Source: Rhodococcus ruber NBRC 15591 | GTDB taxonomy: Bacteria > Actinomycetota > Actinomycetes > Mycobacteriales > Mycobacteriaceae | Length of the DNA stretch: 48,137 bases | Assembly: GCF_001894945.1 (NCBI RefSeq) | Contig: NZ_BCXE01000045.1 | Span: 1-48,137 of the forward strand | Reading direction: 5' to 3' | Part shown: positions 27,818 to 35,205 of the stretch, piece by piece | Layout of the letters: each line of letters starts with the position of its first letter | Position numbering within the stretch: position 1 is the first letter of the stretch | Notes under the pieces: model-generated | The model's input: the letters and a program-made list of their open reading frames with translations, nothing else | Told to the model about the DNA's origin: nothing | The model's database searches: none | Made by a program: the position numbers and the translations under genes

Positions 27818-28021
27818 ATGCCACAGGGCATCGTCAAGTGGTTCGACGAGGAGAAGGGGTTCGGGTTCATCGCCCAGGACGGAGGTGGTCCCGACATCTT
27901 CGTCCACTACTCGGAGATCGCCGGCACGGGCTTCCGCTCGCTGACGGAGGGCCAGCGCGTGGAGTTCGAGGTCGGGCTGGGCGTGAAGGGACCTCAGGCG
28001 GAGAACGTCCGCCCGGTGTGA
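27818..28021 (+). CDS. Cold shock protein (CspA family)
   Basis: A 67-residue single-strand nucleic acid chaperone. [18 protein letters not shown] contains RNP1 (KGFGFI) and DIFVHYSEI contains RNP2. It melts RNA structure and helps transcription and translation in the cold. Length is typical. The ATG at 27818 has AGGGGG 10 nt upstream. The 127-nt space after dinG has phased TTCCCG motifs (27712-27752) that may fold. It marks the left end of the accessory stretch and is convergent with the ANTAR gene. Confidence 0.92.
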   Translation: MPQGIVKWFDEEKGFGFIAQDGGGPDIFVHYSEIAGTGFRSLTEGQRVEFEVGLGVKGPQAENVRPV

Positions 28022-28027
28022 GAACCG

Positions 28028-28045
28028 GCGCCGCCGCCGCGGCGC
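28028..28045. terminator. Hairpin between cold shock and ANTAR genes
   Basis: A 7-bp all-GC stem (GCGCCGC / GCGGCGC, loop CGCC) fills the 29-bp gap between the convergent stops at 28021 and 28051. Confidence 0.6.
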
Positions 28046-28050
28046 GGCAT

Positions 28051-28752
28051 TCAGACCCGCAGACCTACGTCGACGATGGCCTTGGCGACCGACCGCACGG
28101 GCGCCTGATTCCTGCGGGCGTGGCCGCGGATCAGCCGGAACGCCTCGTCCGGGGTGATTTTCCGGGCCTGCGCGATGACGCCCTTCGCCTGTTCGATGAC
28201 GATGCGCGAATCGAGAGCGGTCTGCAGTTGCGCGTTCAACTGCTCGTGCTGCCGAAGCTTGTTGGCGTTGACGATGTAACCGGTGGCCATGTCGGCACAC
28301 ACCTGCGCCGCCGCGATCTCACGATCCGCCCAGTCGCGTGGTTCGCCCGCGTACATGTCGAGGGCGCCGATCTTCTCGTCCGCGAGCTGCATCGGGATCC
28401 CGGCCACCGCCGCGATCCCGTACTCGCGCGCCTTCTCTGCGAACTCCGGCCACAGGTCCTGGCGTTGCCGCACGTCGGCGACCGCGATGGGTTGCCCACG
28501 ATCGAACGCGTACCGGCACGGTCCCACGCCGGTGTCCTCCTGGCAGCGTTCCATCTTCCCTACCACCTCCGCGGCCGCGGTGACGAACTGCAGCCGGCCC
28601 TCGCACTGCAGGCTCACCCCGCAACCGAGGAGGCCCAGAACGCCGGTCACTCCGTCGACGAGTTCGTCGAGCGCTGCCCCGACGTCGTAGGAGGTGGGCA
28701 GCCGGCGCGCGAATCGAGACAGTACCGCCATGAATTCGTCCTGGTCGAACAC
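28051..28752 (-). CDS. GAF-ANTAR domain transcription antitermination regulator
   Basis: A 233-residue regulator. Residues about 20-160 form a GAF sensor (LLGCGVSLQCEGRLQFVTAA to AAVAGIPMQLADEKIGALDMY). The C-terminus is an ANTAR RNA-binding helix bundle (LQTALDSRIVIEQAKGVIAQARKITPDEAFRLIRGHARR) with the conserved Ala, Ala, Phe and Leu positions. ANTAR proteins bind paired hexaloop RNA hairpins and prevent termination. Partner and signal are unknown. The GTG at 28752 has AAGGGA about 8 nt upstream. A CRP-like box lies 31 bp before it. No paired ANTAR target hairpins were recognised nearby. Confidence 0.87.
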   Translation of the reverse strand: MFDQDEFMAVLSRFARRLPTSYDVGAALDELVDGVTGVLGLLGCGVSLQCEGRLQFVTAAAEVVGKMERCQEDTGVGPCRYAFDRGQPIAVADVRQRQDLWPEFAEKAREYGIAAVAGIPMQLADEKIGALDMYAGEPRDWADREIAAAQVCADMATGYIVNANKLRQHEQLNAQLQTALDSRIVIEQAKGVIAQARKITPDEAFRLIRGHARRNQAPVRSVAKAIVDVGLRV

Positions 28753-29025
28753 GCTGCGGTCCCTTCATCAGTACCCACAAATAGTGACATACATCACAGT
28801 GATCGGCTGGCGCCGTTCGGGTCACATGACATATCCTGATACACAGAGCGTCCGCCCCAGATCCCGGCGACGCTCTAATCGGAGCCGCCCCGACCCCCGG
28901 TGCTCCCCCTCTCGCTCTCCACGAATCGTGTGGACAAGTTCTCGGGAGAACACCGCGACACGTCGGCTGCTCGTCGTTCCACGTCGGTGTACCTCCTGGA
29001 CACGATCCGCGAAGAAGGAACACCC
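28753..29025. other. Divergent control region of the ANTAR gene and small membrane protein
   Basis: A 273-bp gap with no supported gene. It contains the CRP-like box at 28783-28798, an overlapping palindrome ATCAC-A-GTGAT (28793-28803), and TATCCT (28832-28837) as a candidate rightward -10 box. The leader from there to 29026 would be about 180 nt, long for this window. Confidence 0.45.
28783..28798. promoter_or_regulatory. CRP-like box
   Basis: AGTGACATACATCACA fits TGTGA-N6-TCACA at all but the first base. It lies 31 bp upstream of the ANTAR GTG and 227 bp upstream of the small membrane protein gene. Confidence 0.5.
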
Positions 29026-29220
29026 ATGGTTCACGTCGCCCCTTCCGCCACCCCCGCCGATGGCTCGCCGCTGCTCTCGGTGCCGGCGATCGTCGCCGGC
29101 GCGGGCACCCTCTCGTGCGGGCTCGTCGTCGCAATCAGCCATTCTCTCGCCCTCGGCGCCCTGGCGGCGCTCCTCACGGTCGCGACGGTCGCGGGCGCGG
29201 CCCTGATGATCCGCCCCTGA
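29026..29220 (+). CDS. Small hydrophobic protein (hypothetical)
   Basis: A 64-residue protein, MVHVAPSATPADG followed by two hydrophobic stretches (PAIVAGAGTLSCGLVVAIS and LALGALAALLTVATVAGAALMI) that would form a helical hairpin in the membrane with both ends outside or both inside. GAAGGAA lies 5 nt before the ATG. I recognise no family. The next tiny gene follows after 47 bp with a similar AAGGAA site, so the two are probably one unit. Confidence 0.55.
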   Translation: MVHVAPSATPADGSPLLSVPAIVAGAGTLSCGLVVAISHSLALGALAALLTVATVAGAALMIRP

Positions 29221-29267
29221 CCACCCGATCCGACCGGCTCTGCCGAGCCCACCCGAGCAAGGAACCG

Positions 29268-29450
29268 ATGAACCACCCCGATCACCTCGCCCACCGGAGC
29301 ACCATCCCGGGTTCGGCGATGAGCACGGCCGAGATCAAGGCTCGTATCGACGCGATGTTCGCGGACGACCACACACGCGTCGACCGCACACCCGCCGCGA
29401 CCCGGCGGCGCCCGGGATGGGCGTCGAGCCGGCGCGGCCCCAGAAGCTGA
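29268..29450 (+). CDS. Small basic protein (hypothetical)
   Basis: A 60-residue soluble protein, MNHPDHLAHRSTIPGSAMSTAEIKARIDAMF and then an Arg/Pro-rich tail (TRRRPGWASSRRGPRS). One helix is likely (STAEIKARIDAMFADDHTRV). AAGGAACC precedes the ATG at 29268. An in-frame ATG at residue 18 (MSTAEIK) is an alternative start. No family is recognised. The stop is followed at once by a terminator hairpin, which supports a real gene end. Confidence 0.5.
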   Translation: MNHPDHLAHRSTIPGSAMSTAEIKARIDAMFADDHTRVDRTPAATRRRPGWASSRRGPRS

Positions 29451-29478
29451 CCACCGACGTTCTCCCGGCGTCGGTGGT
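29450..29478. terminator. Hairpin directly after the small basic protein stop
   Basis: ACCACCGACG (29450-29459) pairs with CGTCGGTGGT (29469-29478) across a 9-nt loop. The first base is the last base of the TGA stop. Confidence 0.65.
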
Positions 29479-29492
29479 CTCCGACCGGATCG

Positions 29493-29536
29493 CCGGCTTC
29501 CGGACAGCGCCGCAGGGGGGCGCTTCCGGAAGCCGG
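29493..29536. terminator. Long hairpin
   Basis: CCGGCTTCCGGA (29493-29504) pairs with TCCGGAAGCCGG (29525-29536), and inside it AGCGCC pairs with GGCGCT around a 7-nt loop; one C is bulged. It is the second hairpin in 90 bp and lies before the 23-bp repeat array. It may protect the convergent RsbW-like gene. Confidence 0.6.
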
Positions 29537-29544
29537 TGATCCGT

Positions 29545-29636
29545 CACTGTCGGGTCACGGTGCCGCGCACTGTCGGGTCACGGTGCCGCGCACTCTCGGG
29601 TCACGGTGCCGCGCACTCTCGGGTCACGGTGCCGCG
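29545..29636. repeat. 23-bp tandem repeat, 4 copies, over the RsbW-like gene stop
   Basis: Four back-to-back 23-bp units (29545-29567, 29568-29590, 29591-29613, 29614-29636), each with core CGGGTCACGGTGCCGCG. Units 1-2 and units 3-4 differ at one base (CTGTC versus CTCTC). On the minus strand the stop TGA of the RsbW-like gene (29624-29626) lies in the fourth unit, and every unit holds the same TGA. Confidence 0.95.
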
Positions 29637-30082
29637 ACGAGCGCGGGGTGATCCGCCACGTCCCACCTCATCGAGACCGAGGTGCCGTCGGGGACGGAGA
29701 CGACATCGGTGTGCGACGTCAGAGTCCGGATCAGCGCGAGCCCATGGCCGCGGCAACTGTCGCCGGACGCCGGGGTCCGCCATCGGCCGTGATCGGTGAC
29801 GACCACCTCGACGGAGTGCTCGTCGGGTCGGTACACGGCCTCCAGGTCGACCGCACCGCGGTGATCTCCGGGTCCGTCGGCGTACGCGTGCTCGACGACG
29901 TTGGCCAGCGCTTCGTAGCTGGCGAGCAGCACGTCCTGTCCGAGTTCGGCCTCGAGGTGGAGGCGGTCCAGCCACCGGTCCAGGGCCTGCCGGAGCATCG
30001 TCACCTGGCCCGGCTCGGCGCGGACCCCACGGTAGAACATCCCGGTCGATGTGAACGCCTGAGAGGCGTGTCGCGAGTGCAT
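29624..30082 (-). CDS. RsbW/anti-sigma-type ATP-binding protein (HATPase_c_2)
   Basis: A 152-residue serine-kinase-type ATPase of the anti-sigma factor group. It has the N box EALANVVEHAY, G1 box VVVTDHGRWR and G2 box GHGLALIRTLTSHTD, without a dimerisation or phosphotransfer domain. Relatives bind alternative sigma factors and phosphorylate anti-anti-sigma factors during stress. No sigma or anti-anti-sigma gene is visible nearby, so its partner is elsewhere. The ATG at 30082 follows GAGGAGGAGG closely. Its proximity to a GAF-ANTAR regulator fits a stress-sensing locus. The 3' end is in the 23-bp repeat array. Confidence 0.83.
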   Translation of the reverse strand: MHSRHASQAFTSTGMFYRGVRAEPGQVTMLRQALDRWLDRLHLEAELGQDVLLASYEALANVVEHAYADGPGDHRGAVDLEAVYRPDEHSVEVVVTDHGRWRTPASGDSCRGHGLALIRTLTSHTDVVSVPDGTSVSMRWDVADHPALVAAP

Positions 30083-30197
30083 CCTCCTCCTCGAATTTCG
30101 ATGCGTCCTCGGTCGGACGCATCCGGTGTATACCCACGGCGGCGCGGTCCCATACCTCGAAGCGAGCATGTGCGCACAGCGACGGCGACCGTCCCGG

Positions 30198-30704
30198 TCA
30201 GGCGGCAGGGGCGACCCGCGCCGGATAGACGAATCCGGGCAGTACCCGCCCGGCCACGGTCGCGACGCCGAGGACGACGAGGAGCGCCGGGACCAGCGTG
30301 GTTCCCACGTAGCCGATCCCCGGGTCAGTGAGCCCGATCGCGCCGGCACACACGGCGGCGGGCACGTGCGGCGCCCGCAGCAGCGCCATGGCGACGACCG
30401 CGAGGCCCGCCGAGACGGCGGCTCCGGCCTGCGACGGACCGGCAACGGCCGCGACGACGAGCGCCGCGGCCGCGGCCGCGGGGTAGGCGCGCACGATCGC
30501 TCCGGGCCGGGCGGCCGGGGTGCCGGGTGCGAGAGCGATGAGGGCTGCGGACGCGACGTACGGCAGCCCGAACACCGCCCAGTGTGCGAAATTCTCGAGG
30601 GCGGCGAGCGCGCCGGCCGCGCCGAGCGCGACCGCCCCCGGCGCGAGGGCGGCCGCCAGAGCACGGCCGGACCCGTCCGGTGCATCATCGAGCAGCGCGG
30701 GCAT
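30198..30704 (-). CDS. HPP family membrane protein
   Basis: A 168-residue protein with four or five membrane spans. It shows ENFAHWAVFGLPYVASAALIALAPGTPAARPGAI, then GPSQAGAAVSAGLAVVAMALLRAPHVPAAVCAGAI and a final span with LVPALLVVLGVATVAGRVL. The order P-A-R-P and then a H-x-P-A-A motif resembles HPP proteins, some of which are nitrite transporters in cyanobacteria and plants. The usual HPP triplet is HVP here, so the family call is moderate and the substrate is unknown. The ATG at 30704 has GGAAGGAG upstream and overlaps the hydrolase gene by 20 bp, so translation is coupled. Confidence 0.65.
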   Translation of the reverse strand: MPALLDDAPDGSGRALAAALAPGAVALGAAGALAALENFAHWAVFGLPYVASAALIALAPGTPAARPGAIVRAYPAAAAAALVVAAVAGPSQAGAAVSAGLAVVAMALLRAPHVPAAVCAGAIGLTDPGIGYVGTTLVPALLVVLGVATVAGRVLPGFVYPARVAPAA

Positions 30705-31608
30705 CCGACCAGGCTCCTTCCGCCTCGGGGGTGCGTCCGGGCAGAGTGCGTCCCAGGAATCCGCGGACGAGGTTCGCGATCTCCGGCCCGTGCGTCTCGA
30801 GGGCGAAGTGGCCTGCGTCGAGCAGGTGGATCTCCGCATCGGGGAGGTCGCGGGCGAATGCTTCCGCACCCGCGGGACCGAAGATTTCGTCGCCCCGACC
30901 CCACGTCACCAGGGTCGGCGGCCGCCAGGCGCGGAAGTACTCCTGGAACGCCGGGTACGCGTCGAGGTTGAACTGGTAGTCCCAGAACAACTGGAGCTGG
31001 ATCTCCTTGTTGCCGGGTCGATCGAGGCCCATCTGGTCGAGCAGCCAGGCTTCCGGGGCGACCCGGTCGAGGCGGTCCTCGGGCACGCCGTGGACGTACT
31101 GCCACCGGGTCGCCTCCGGCTCGAGGAGGGCACGGACGGCGGGTTCGTGGGCGGTGCGGTCCTGCGCATGGGCGAAGAGGGGCTCCCAGAACGGGGTGAA
31201 CCCTTCGCGGTAGGCGTTGCCGCTCTGGGTGATCAGCGCGGTGACGCGCTCGGGGTTCCCGGCCGCGATCCGCAGGCCGATCGGGGCGCCGTAGTCGTGG
31301 AGGTAGAGGGCGAAGCGGGTCAGCCCGATCCGGTCGAGCAGCGCGGCGGTGACCTGCGCGAGACGGTCGAAGCTGTAGTCGAACTCGTGGACAGGGGGCA
31401 TCGCCGATCGCCCGAAGCCGATGTGGTCGGGGGCGACGAGGTGATACTCGTCGGCGAGCTCGCCGAGCAGATGCCGGAACATGTGCGAGCTGGACGGGAA
31501 GCCGTGCAGCAGAACGAGTGCGGGGGCGCCCGGGTCCCCGGCCTCGCGGTAGGAGACGTCGAGCCCGTCGATGGTTTCGGTGCGGTGACGGACGGCGGAA
31601 GCGGACAT
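30685..31608 (-). CDS. Alpha/beta hydrolase (haloalkane dehalogenase/epoxide hydrolase-like)
   Basis: A 307-residue hydrolase with oxyanion motif LLHGFPSSS, APDHIGFGRS, the nucleophile elbow LYLHDYGAPIG (Asp105) and catalytic His in DAGHFALETH. An Asp nucleophile in an HDxG elbow, not Ser, points to haloalkane dehalogenase or epoxide hydrolase chemistry through an alkyl-enzyme ester; the substrate is unknown. A cap domain lies at about 145-220. The ATG at 31608 has GAGGAGG 4 nt upstream. It diverges from tetR-2, and two palindromes between them suggest control by that repressor. Confidence 0.85.
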   Translation of the reverse strand: MSASAVRHRTETIDGLDVSYREAGDPGAPALVLLHGFPSSSHMFRHLLGELADEYHLVAPDHIGFGRSAMPPVHEFDYSFDRLAQVTAALLDRIGLTRFALYLHDYGAPIGLRIAAGNPERVTALITQSGNAYREGFTPFWEPLFAHAQDRTAHEPAVRALLEPEATRWQYVHGVPEDRLDRVAPEAWLLDQMGLDRPGNKEIQLQLFWDYQFNLDAYPAFQEYFRAWRPPTLVTWGRGDEIFGPAGAEAFARDLPDAEIHLLDAGHFALETHGPEIANLVRGFLGRTLPGRTPEAEGAWSDARAAR

Positions 31609-31628
31609 GAGTCCTCCTCGGATCGGTC

Positions 31629-31646
31629 GGAGAACGATCGTTCTCC
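31629..31646. promoter_or_regulatory. TetR operator 1
   Basis: GGAGAACGATCGTTCTCC is a perfect 18-bp palindrome 21 bp before the hydrolase ATG. It shares the core AGAACGATSGTTCT with operator 2. Confidence 0.75.
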
Positions 31647-31657
31647 AGTACGGGGTG

Positions 31658-31684
31658 TAGCGTAGAGAACGATGGTTCTCTACG
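31658..31684. promoter_or_regulatory. TetR operator 2 with overlapping divergent -10 boxes
   Basis: Two 10-bp arms, CGTAGAGAAC and GTTCTCTACG, with a GATG centre (31661-31684). It overlaps TAGCGT (31658-31663, plus strand, toward tetR-2) and TACGCT (31659-31664, minus strand, toward the hydrolase). A repressor here would block both promoters. Confidence 0.7.
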
Positions 31685-31700
31685 CAAGAGGAGGGGCTCG

Positions 31701-32270
31701 ATGGACGCGGACACCGCGCAGACCCGGCTGCTCGATGCCGCCGAGGAACTGTTCAACGAGCACGGCATCCAGGCCGTCGGCATGGACACGATCCGGTCCC
31801 GCTCCGGGGTGTCGCTCAAGCGGCTCTATCAGCTCTACCCCGCCAAGGACCGGCTCGTGGCGGCCGTACTGACCCGGCGTGATCACACCGTGCTGACGGA
31901 TCTGCGCCGGTATGTCGACGCCCGCGCCGATCCGCGCGAGCGGGTTCTCGCGGTGTTCGACTTTCTCGAGGAATGGTTCGCCTGCAGCGACTTCCGCGGC
32001 TGCACGTTCATCAACACGTTCGGCGAACTCGGCGGCATCTCCGGCGACGTCGCCGAGATCGCCCGCGCGCACAAGGACGCGTTCCGGCGCTACCTGCGCG
32101 GACTCGTCGCGGACGCGGGTAGCCCCCCGGCACTGGGCGACCAGCTGGCGATCCTGGCCAACGGGGCCATGGCGACGGCGGCGATCTCCGGTTCCCCCGC
32201 CGTCGCCCGGCAGGCCCGCGACGCCGCACGCGTCCTGCTCGACGCGAGCGGCCCCCGAACCCCGAGCTGA
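31701..32270 (+). CDS. TetR family regulator of the hydrolase-HPP operon
   Basis: A 189-residue repressor. The helix-turn-helix is LLDAAEELFNEHGIQAVGMDTIRSRSGVSLKRLYQLYPAKDRLV and the ligand domain includes EEWFACSDFRGCTFINTFGELGG, a motif of the group that carries paired Cys in the pocket. GAGGAGGGG precedes the ATG at 31701 by 4-5 nt. It very likely represses itself and the divergent hydrolase-HPP operon through the two palindromes. The stop lies 7 bp from the convergent glgP stop with no terminator between. It closes the accessory stretch. Confidence 0.88.
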   Translation: MDADTAQTRLLDAAEELFNEHGIQAVGMDTIRSRSGVSLKRLYQLYPAKDRLVAAVLTRRDHTVLTDLRRYVDARADPRERVLAVFDFLEEWFACSDFRGCTFINTFGELGGISGDVAEIARAHKDAFRRYLRGLVADAGSPPALGDQLAILANGAMATAAISGSPAVARQARDAARVLLDASGPRTPS

Positions 32271-32277
32271 GGACCAG

Positions 32278-34857
32278 CTAGGCGAGCACGACCTTGCCGA
32301 GTTCGACGTCCGACGCGAGCAGCTCGTGGTGCGGAAGCACCCGCACCGTGTAGCCGACCGACCCGGCCATCGGCAGCGCGACCTCGACCTCGAAGACCTC
32401 GCCCAGCGGATCCGTGCCCGTGTGCCGCATCGGCACCGTCACCACGTCGGACAGGGTGTCGTCGGGTCCGACCCGGCCGACGACCGCCTGCACGACCACG
32501 TCGCCGGCACGGAGACCACCGAGGTACACGTGGGCGGTCAGGGCCAGCTTGGACCCGATCTCCGGGATGTCCGGCAGTCCGGCGCTGTCGACCTGGGCCA
32601 CCCGCACGGCCGGCCATGCGGCCTCGGCGCGGCGCCGGTAGTGGGCGAGCTGCCGCGCCCCGGCGAAGCCGTCGGCGACCGCCTCGCGTGCGGCGGCAGC
32701 GGCCGGCGCGTAGTACTGCACGGTGTAGTCCCGGACCATGCGGGAGGCGAGCACCTTCGGACCGAGGTTCTGGAGCGTGTGCCGCACCATTTCGATCCAT
32801 CGCCTGGGTACACCGCTGCCGTCCCGGTCGTAGAACCGCGGCAGGACCGACCGCTCGAGCAACTCGTACAGGGCGCTGGCCTCGAGATCGTCCCGGCGAT
32901 GTTCGTCCATCACCCCGTCCGCGGTGGGGATGGCCCAGCCGTTCTCACCGTCGTACATCTCGTCCCACCAGCCGTCGCGGATGGAGAGGTTGAGCCCGCC
33001 GTTGAGAGCCGACTTCATCCCGGACGTCCCGCATGCCTCGAGCGGACGCAGCGGATTGTTCAGCCACACGTCGCAGCCCCAGTAGAGATACCGGGCCATG
33101 GACATGTCGTAGTCCGGCAGGAAGACGATGCGGTGACGCACGTCGGCCGCATCGGCGAACCGCACCACCTGCTGGATCAGTGCCTTCCCGCCGTCGTCGG
33201 CGGGGTGACTCTTGCCGGCGACGACGAGTTGCACGGGACGGTCCTCGTCGAGCAGCAGGGCCCGCAGTCGTTCCGGGTCGCGCAGCATCAGGGTGAGCCG
33301 CTTGTAGGTCGGCACCCGGCGCGCGAACCCGACGGTGAGAACGTGCGGGTCGAACACCCCGTCCACCCAGCCGAGTTCGGCCTCGGTGGCGCCGCGCTGG
33401 AGCCAGGACCGGCGCAGCCGCCGGCGGATCTCCTCCACCAGTTGCGCACGCAACGTGTTACGGGTGACCCACAGCTCGCGCGGTTCGACCGTCTGCAGCA
33501 GTTCCCAGCCCTTGGCTTCCTCCACCCGGTCGGGACCGGCGAGGCGGTTGGCGAACTCGAGCCACTCCCGGGCGGCCCACGTGTGCGCGTGCACGCCGTT
33601 GGTCACCGACCCGATCGGGACTTCGCCTGCGTCGAAGCCGGGCCACAGGTCGACGAACATCTCGCGGCTGACCCGGCCGTGCAGCTTCGACACGCCGTTG
33701 CAGCGCTGGCCGAGCCGCAGACCGAGATGAGCCATGTTGAACACCCGCGAGTCCGATTCCCGGCCGAGGGCGAGGATGCGGTCCACTCCCAGGCCGGGCA
33801 GCAGCGCCGACTCGTTCTCGCCGTTCGGCCCGGAGAAGTAGTGCCGGACGAGTTCCGCCGGGAACCGGTCGATGCCCGCGGGCACCGGGGTGTGGGTGGT
33901 GAAGACGGTGCCGGCGCGTACGGCGGCGAGCGCCTCGTCGAAGTCCAGACCGGCGCCCGTGACCAGTTCGCGAATGCGTTCGGCACCCAGGAACCCGGCG
34001 TGTCCCTCGTTCATGTGGAACACCTCGGGATCGGGCAGTCCCGCGATGCGGGTGTAGGCCCGGACGGCGCGTACTCCGCCGACCCCGGCCAGGATCTCCT
34101 GCTTGATGCGATGGTCCTGGTCGCCGCCGTAGAGACGGTCGGTAACCCCGCGCAGTTCCTCGTCGTTCTCGGCGATGTCCGAGTCGAGCAGCAGCAACGG
34201 AACGCGACCGACCTGGGCGATCCACACTCGGGCGGTGAGGGTGCGATGGCCGGGCATCGCGGCCTGGATCAGCGCGGGGGTGCCGTCCGCCTCGGTCAGC
34301 AGCCGCAACGGCAGCCCCTGCGGGTCGTAGTTCGGGTAGTGCTCGCTCTGCCATCCGTCGGCGGTCAGGGACTGCCGGAAGTAGCCGGAACGGTAGAGCA
34401 GGCCGACACCGATGAGCGGCAGTCCGAGGTCCGAGGCCGCCTTGAGGTGGTCACCGGCCAGGATGCCGAGTCCGCCGGAGTAGTTCGGCAGGACCTCGGA
34501 AACACCGAACTCCATGGAGAAGTAGGCGATGCCGGACGGCAGCCGGGTGCCCTCGTTCTGTTCGTGCTGGTACCAGCGCGGTCTCGCGAGATAGTCGTCG
34601 AGATCGGCCGACTCGGCGTCGAGCCGTGCGAGGAACTCCTCGTCCGCGGCGAGCGCGTCGAGACGGGCCGGCGGCACTTCGCCGAGCATCCGCACCGGGT
34701 CCTGCTCGACGCGACGCCACAGGCCGGGATCGATCGAGGCGAACAGGTCCTGCGTGGGTGTGTGCCACGACCAGCGCAGGTTGACGGCGAGCGGGCCCAG
34801 GCCGGCCAGCCGCTGGGGAAGGTGGGCTCGTACGGTGAACCGACGCAAGGCTCTCAC
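32278..34857 (-). CDS. glgP: Alpha-glucan phosphorylase
   Basis: An 859-residue glycosyltransferase family 35 enzyme that releases glucose-1-phosphate, or maltose-derived chains, from alpha-1,4-glucan with phosphate. It starts VRALRRFTVRAHLPQRLAGLGPLAVNLRWSWH and has AYFSMEFGVSEVLPNYSGGLGILAGDHLKAASD, HMNEGHAGF and the pyridoxal-phosphate lysine motif EACGTSGMKSALNGGLN. The short family type resembles Rv1328 (863 residues). The GTG at 34857 has TAGTCT 7 nt upstream (34865-34870), which predicts a leaderless mRNA. It is divergent from glgE-glgB, opposing degradation and synthesis of the same polymer. Confidence 0.93.
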   Translation of the reverse strand: MRALRRFTVRAHLPQRLAGLGPLAVNLRWSWHTPTQDLFASIDPGLWRRVEQDPVRMLGEVPPARLDALAADEEFLARLDAESADLDDYLARPRWYQHEQNEGTRLPSGIAYFSMEFGVSEVLPNYSGGLGILAGDHLKAASDLGLPLIGVGLLYRSGYFRQSLTADGWQSEHYPNYDPQGLPLRLLTEADGTPALIQAAMPGHRTLTARVWIAQVGRVPLLLLDSDIAENDEELRGVTDRLYGGDQDHRIKQEILAGVGGVRAVRAYTRIAGLPDPEVFHMNEGHAGFLGAERIRELVTGAGLDFDEALAAVRAGTVFTTHTPVPAGIDRFPAELVRHYFSGPNGENESALLPGLGVDRILALGRESDSRVFNMAHLGLRLGQRCNGVSKLHGRVSREMFVDLWPGFDAGEVPIGSVTNGVHAHTWAAREWLEFANRLAGPDRVEEAKGWELLQTVEPRELWVTRNTLRAQLVEEIRRRLRRSWLQRGATEAELGWVDGVFDPHVLTVGFARRVPTYKRLTLMLRDPERLRALLLDEDRPVQLVVAGKSHPADDGGKALIQQVVRFADAADVRHRIVFLPDYDMSMARYLYWGCDVWLNNPLRPLEACGTSGMKSALNGGLNLSIRDGWWDEMYDGENGWAIPTADGVMDEHRRDDLEASALYELLERSVLPRFYDRDGSGVPRRWIEMVRHTLQNLGPKVLASRMVRDYTVQYYAPAAAAAREAVADGFAGARQLAHYRRRAEAAWPAVRVAQVDSAGLPDIPEIGSKLALTAHVYLGGLRAGDVVVQAVVGRVGPDDTLSDVVTVPMRHTGTDPLGEVFEVEVALPMAGSVGYTVRVLPHHELLASDVELGKVVLA

Positions 34858-35205
34858 CCCGGGAAGACTACCGACAATCCGCCGTCCGCGAAGACCGGCA
34901 AATGCGGCAGACGTCCGGGGGCCGGGCCGGGTGGCCGGCGAACAGGCCGGGGACGTTTCCGTGCCGCGCCTCGAAGGGGCGGTTCGTGTCGGCGGCAGGA
35001 CTCGGACGAGGGCGCCGATGCCCCTCCCGTTTAGTCGCGTCGGCGCCGGGTAACAGCTGTCTGGGAGCTCCGGCGACGTTACGCGTCGCACGAGGGGACG
35101 GCGGTGCGCCCCTCCATTACGGTTGGAGACGGGCCGCGTCCGACGGGCTCGTCAGCAGTCCGTGCAAGGGAACGGAGCCAGCGTGACAGACGGAACGGAG
35201 CGAGC
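34858..35205. other. glgP-glgE divergent control region
   Basis: A 348-bp gap. It holds the glgP leaderless promoter (TAGTCT, minus strand 34865-34870). CTCCA...TGGAG around TTACGG near 35110-35128 is a possible rightward promoter and dyad for glgE. The repeat array at 35169-35236 and its short upstream frame lie at the right end. Nothing else was recognised. Confidence 0.5.

Noticed and set aside
29545-29636. CRISPR-like array
   Set aside because: The 23-bp units are directly adjacent with no spacers, so this is a tandem repeat.
29624-31819. 731-codon minus-strand frame covering HPP and hydrolase genes
   Set aside because: Only its last 152 codons (from 30082) look like a protein, the RsbW-like ATPase; the rest lies over real genes in other frames.
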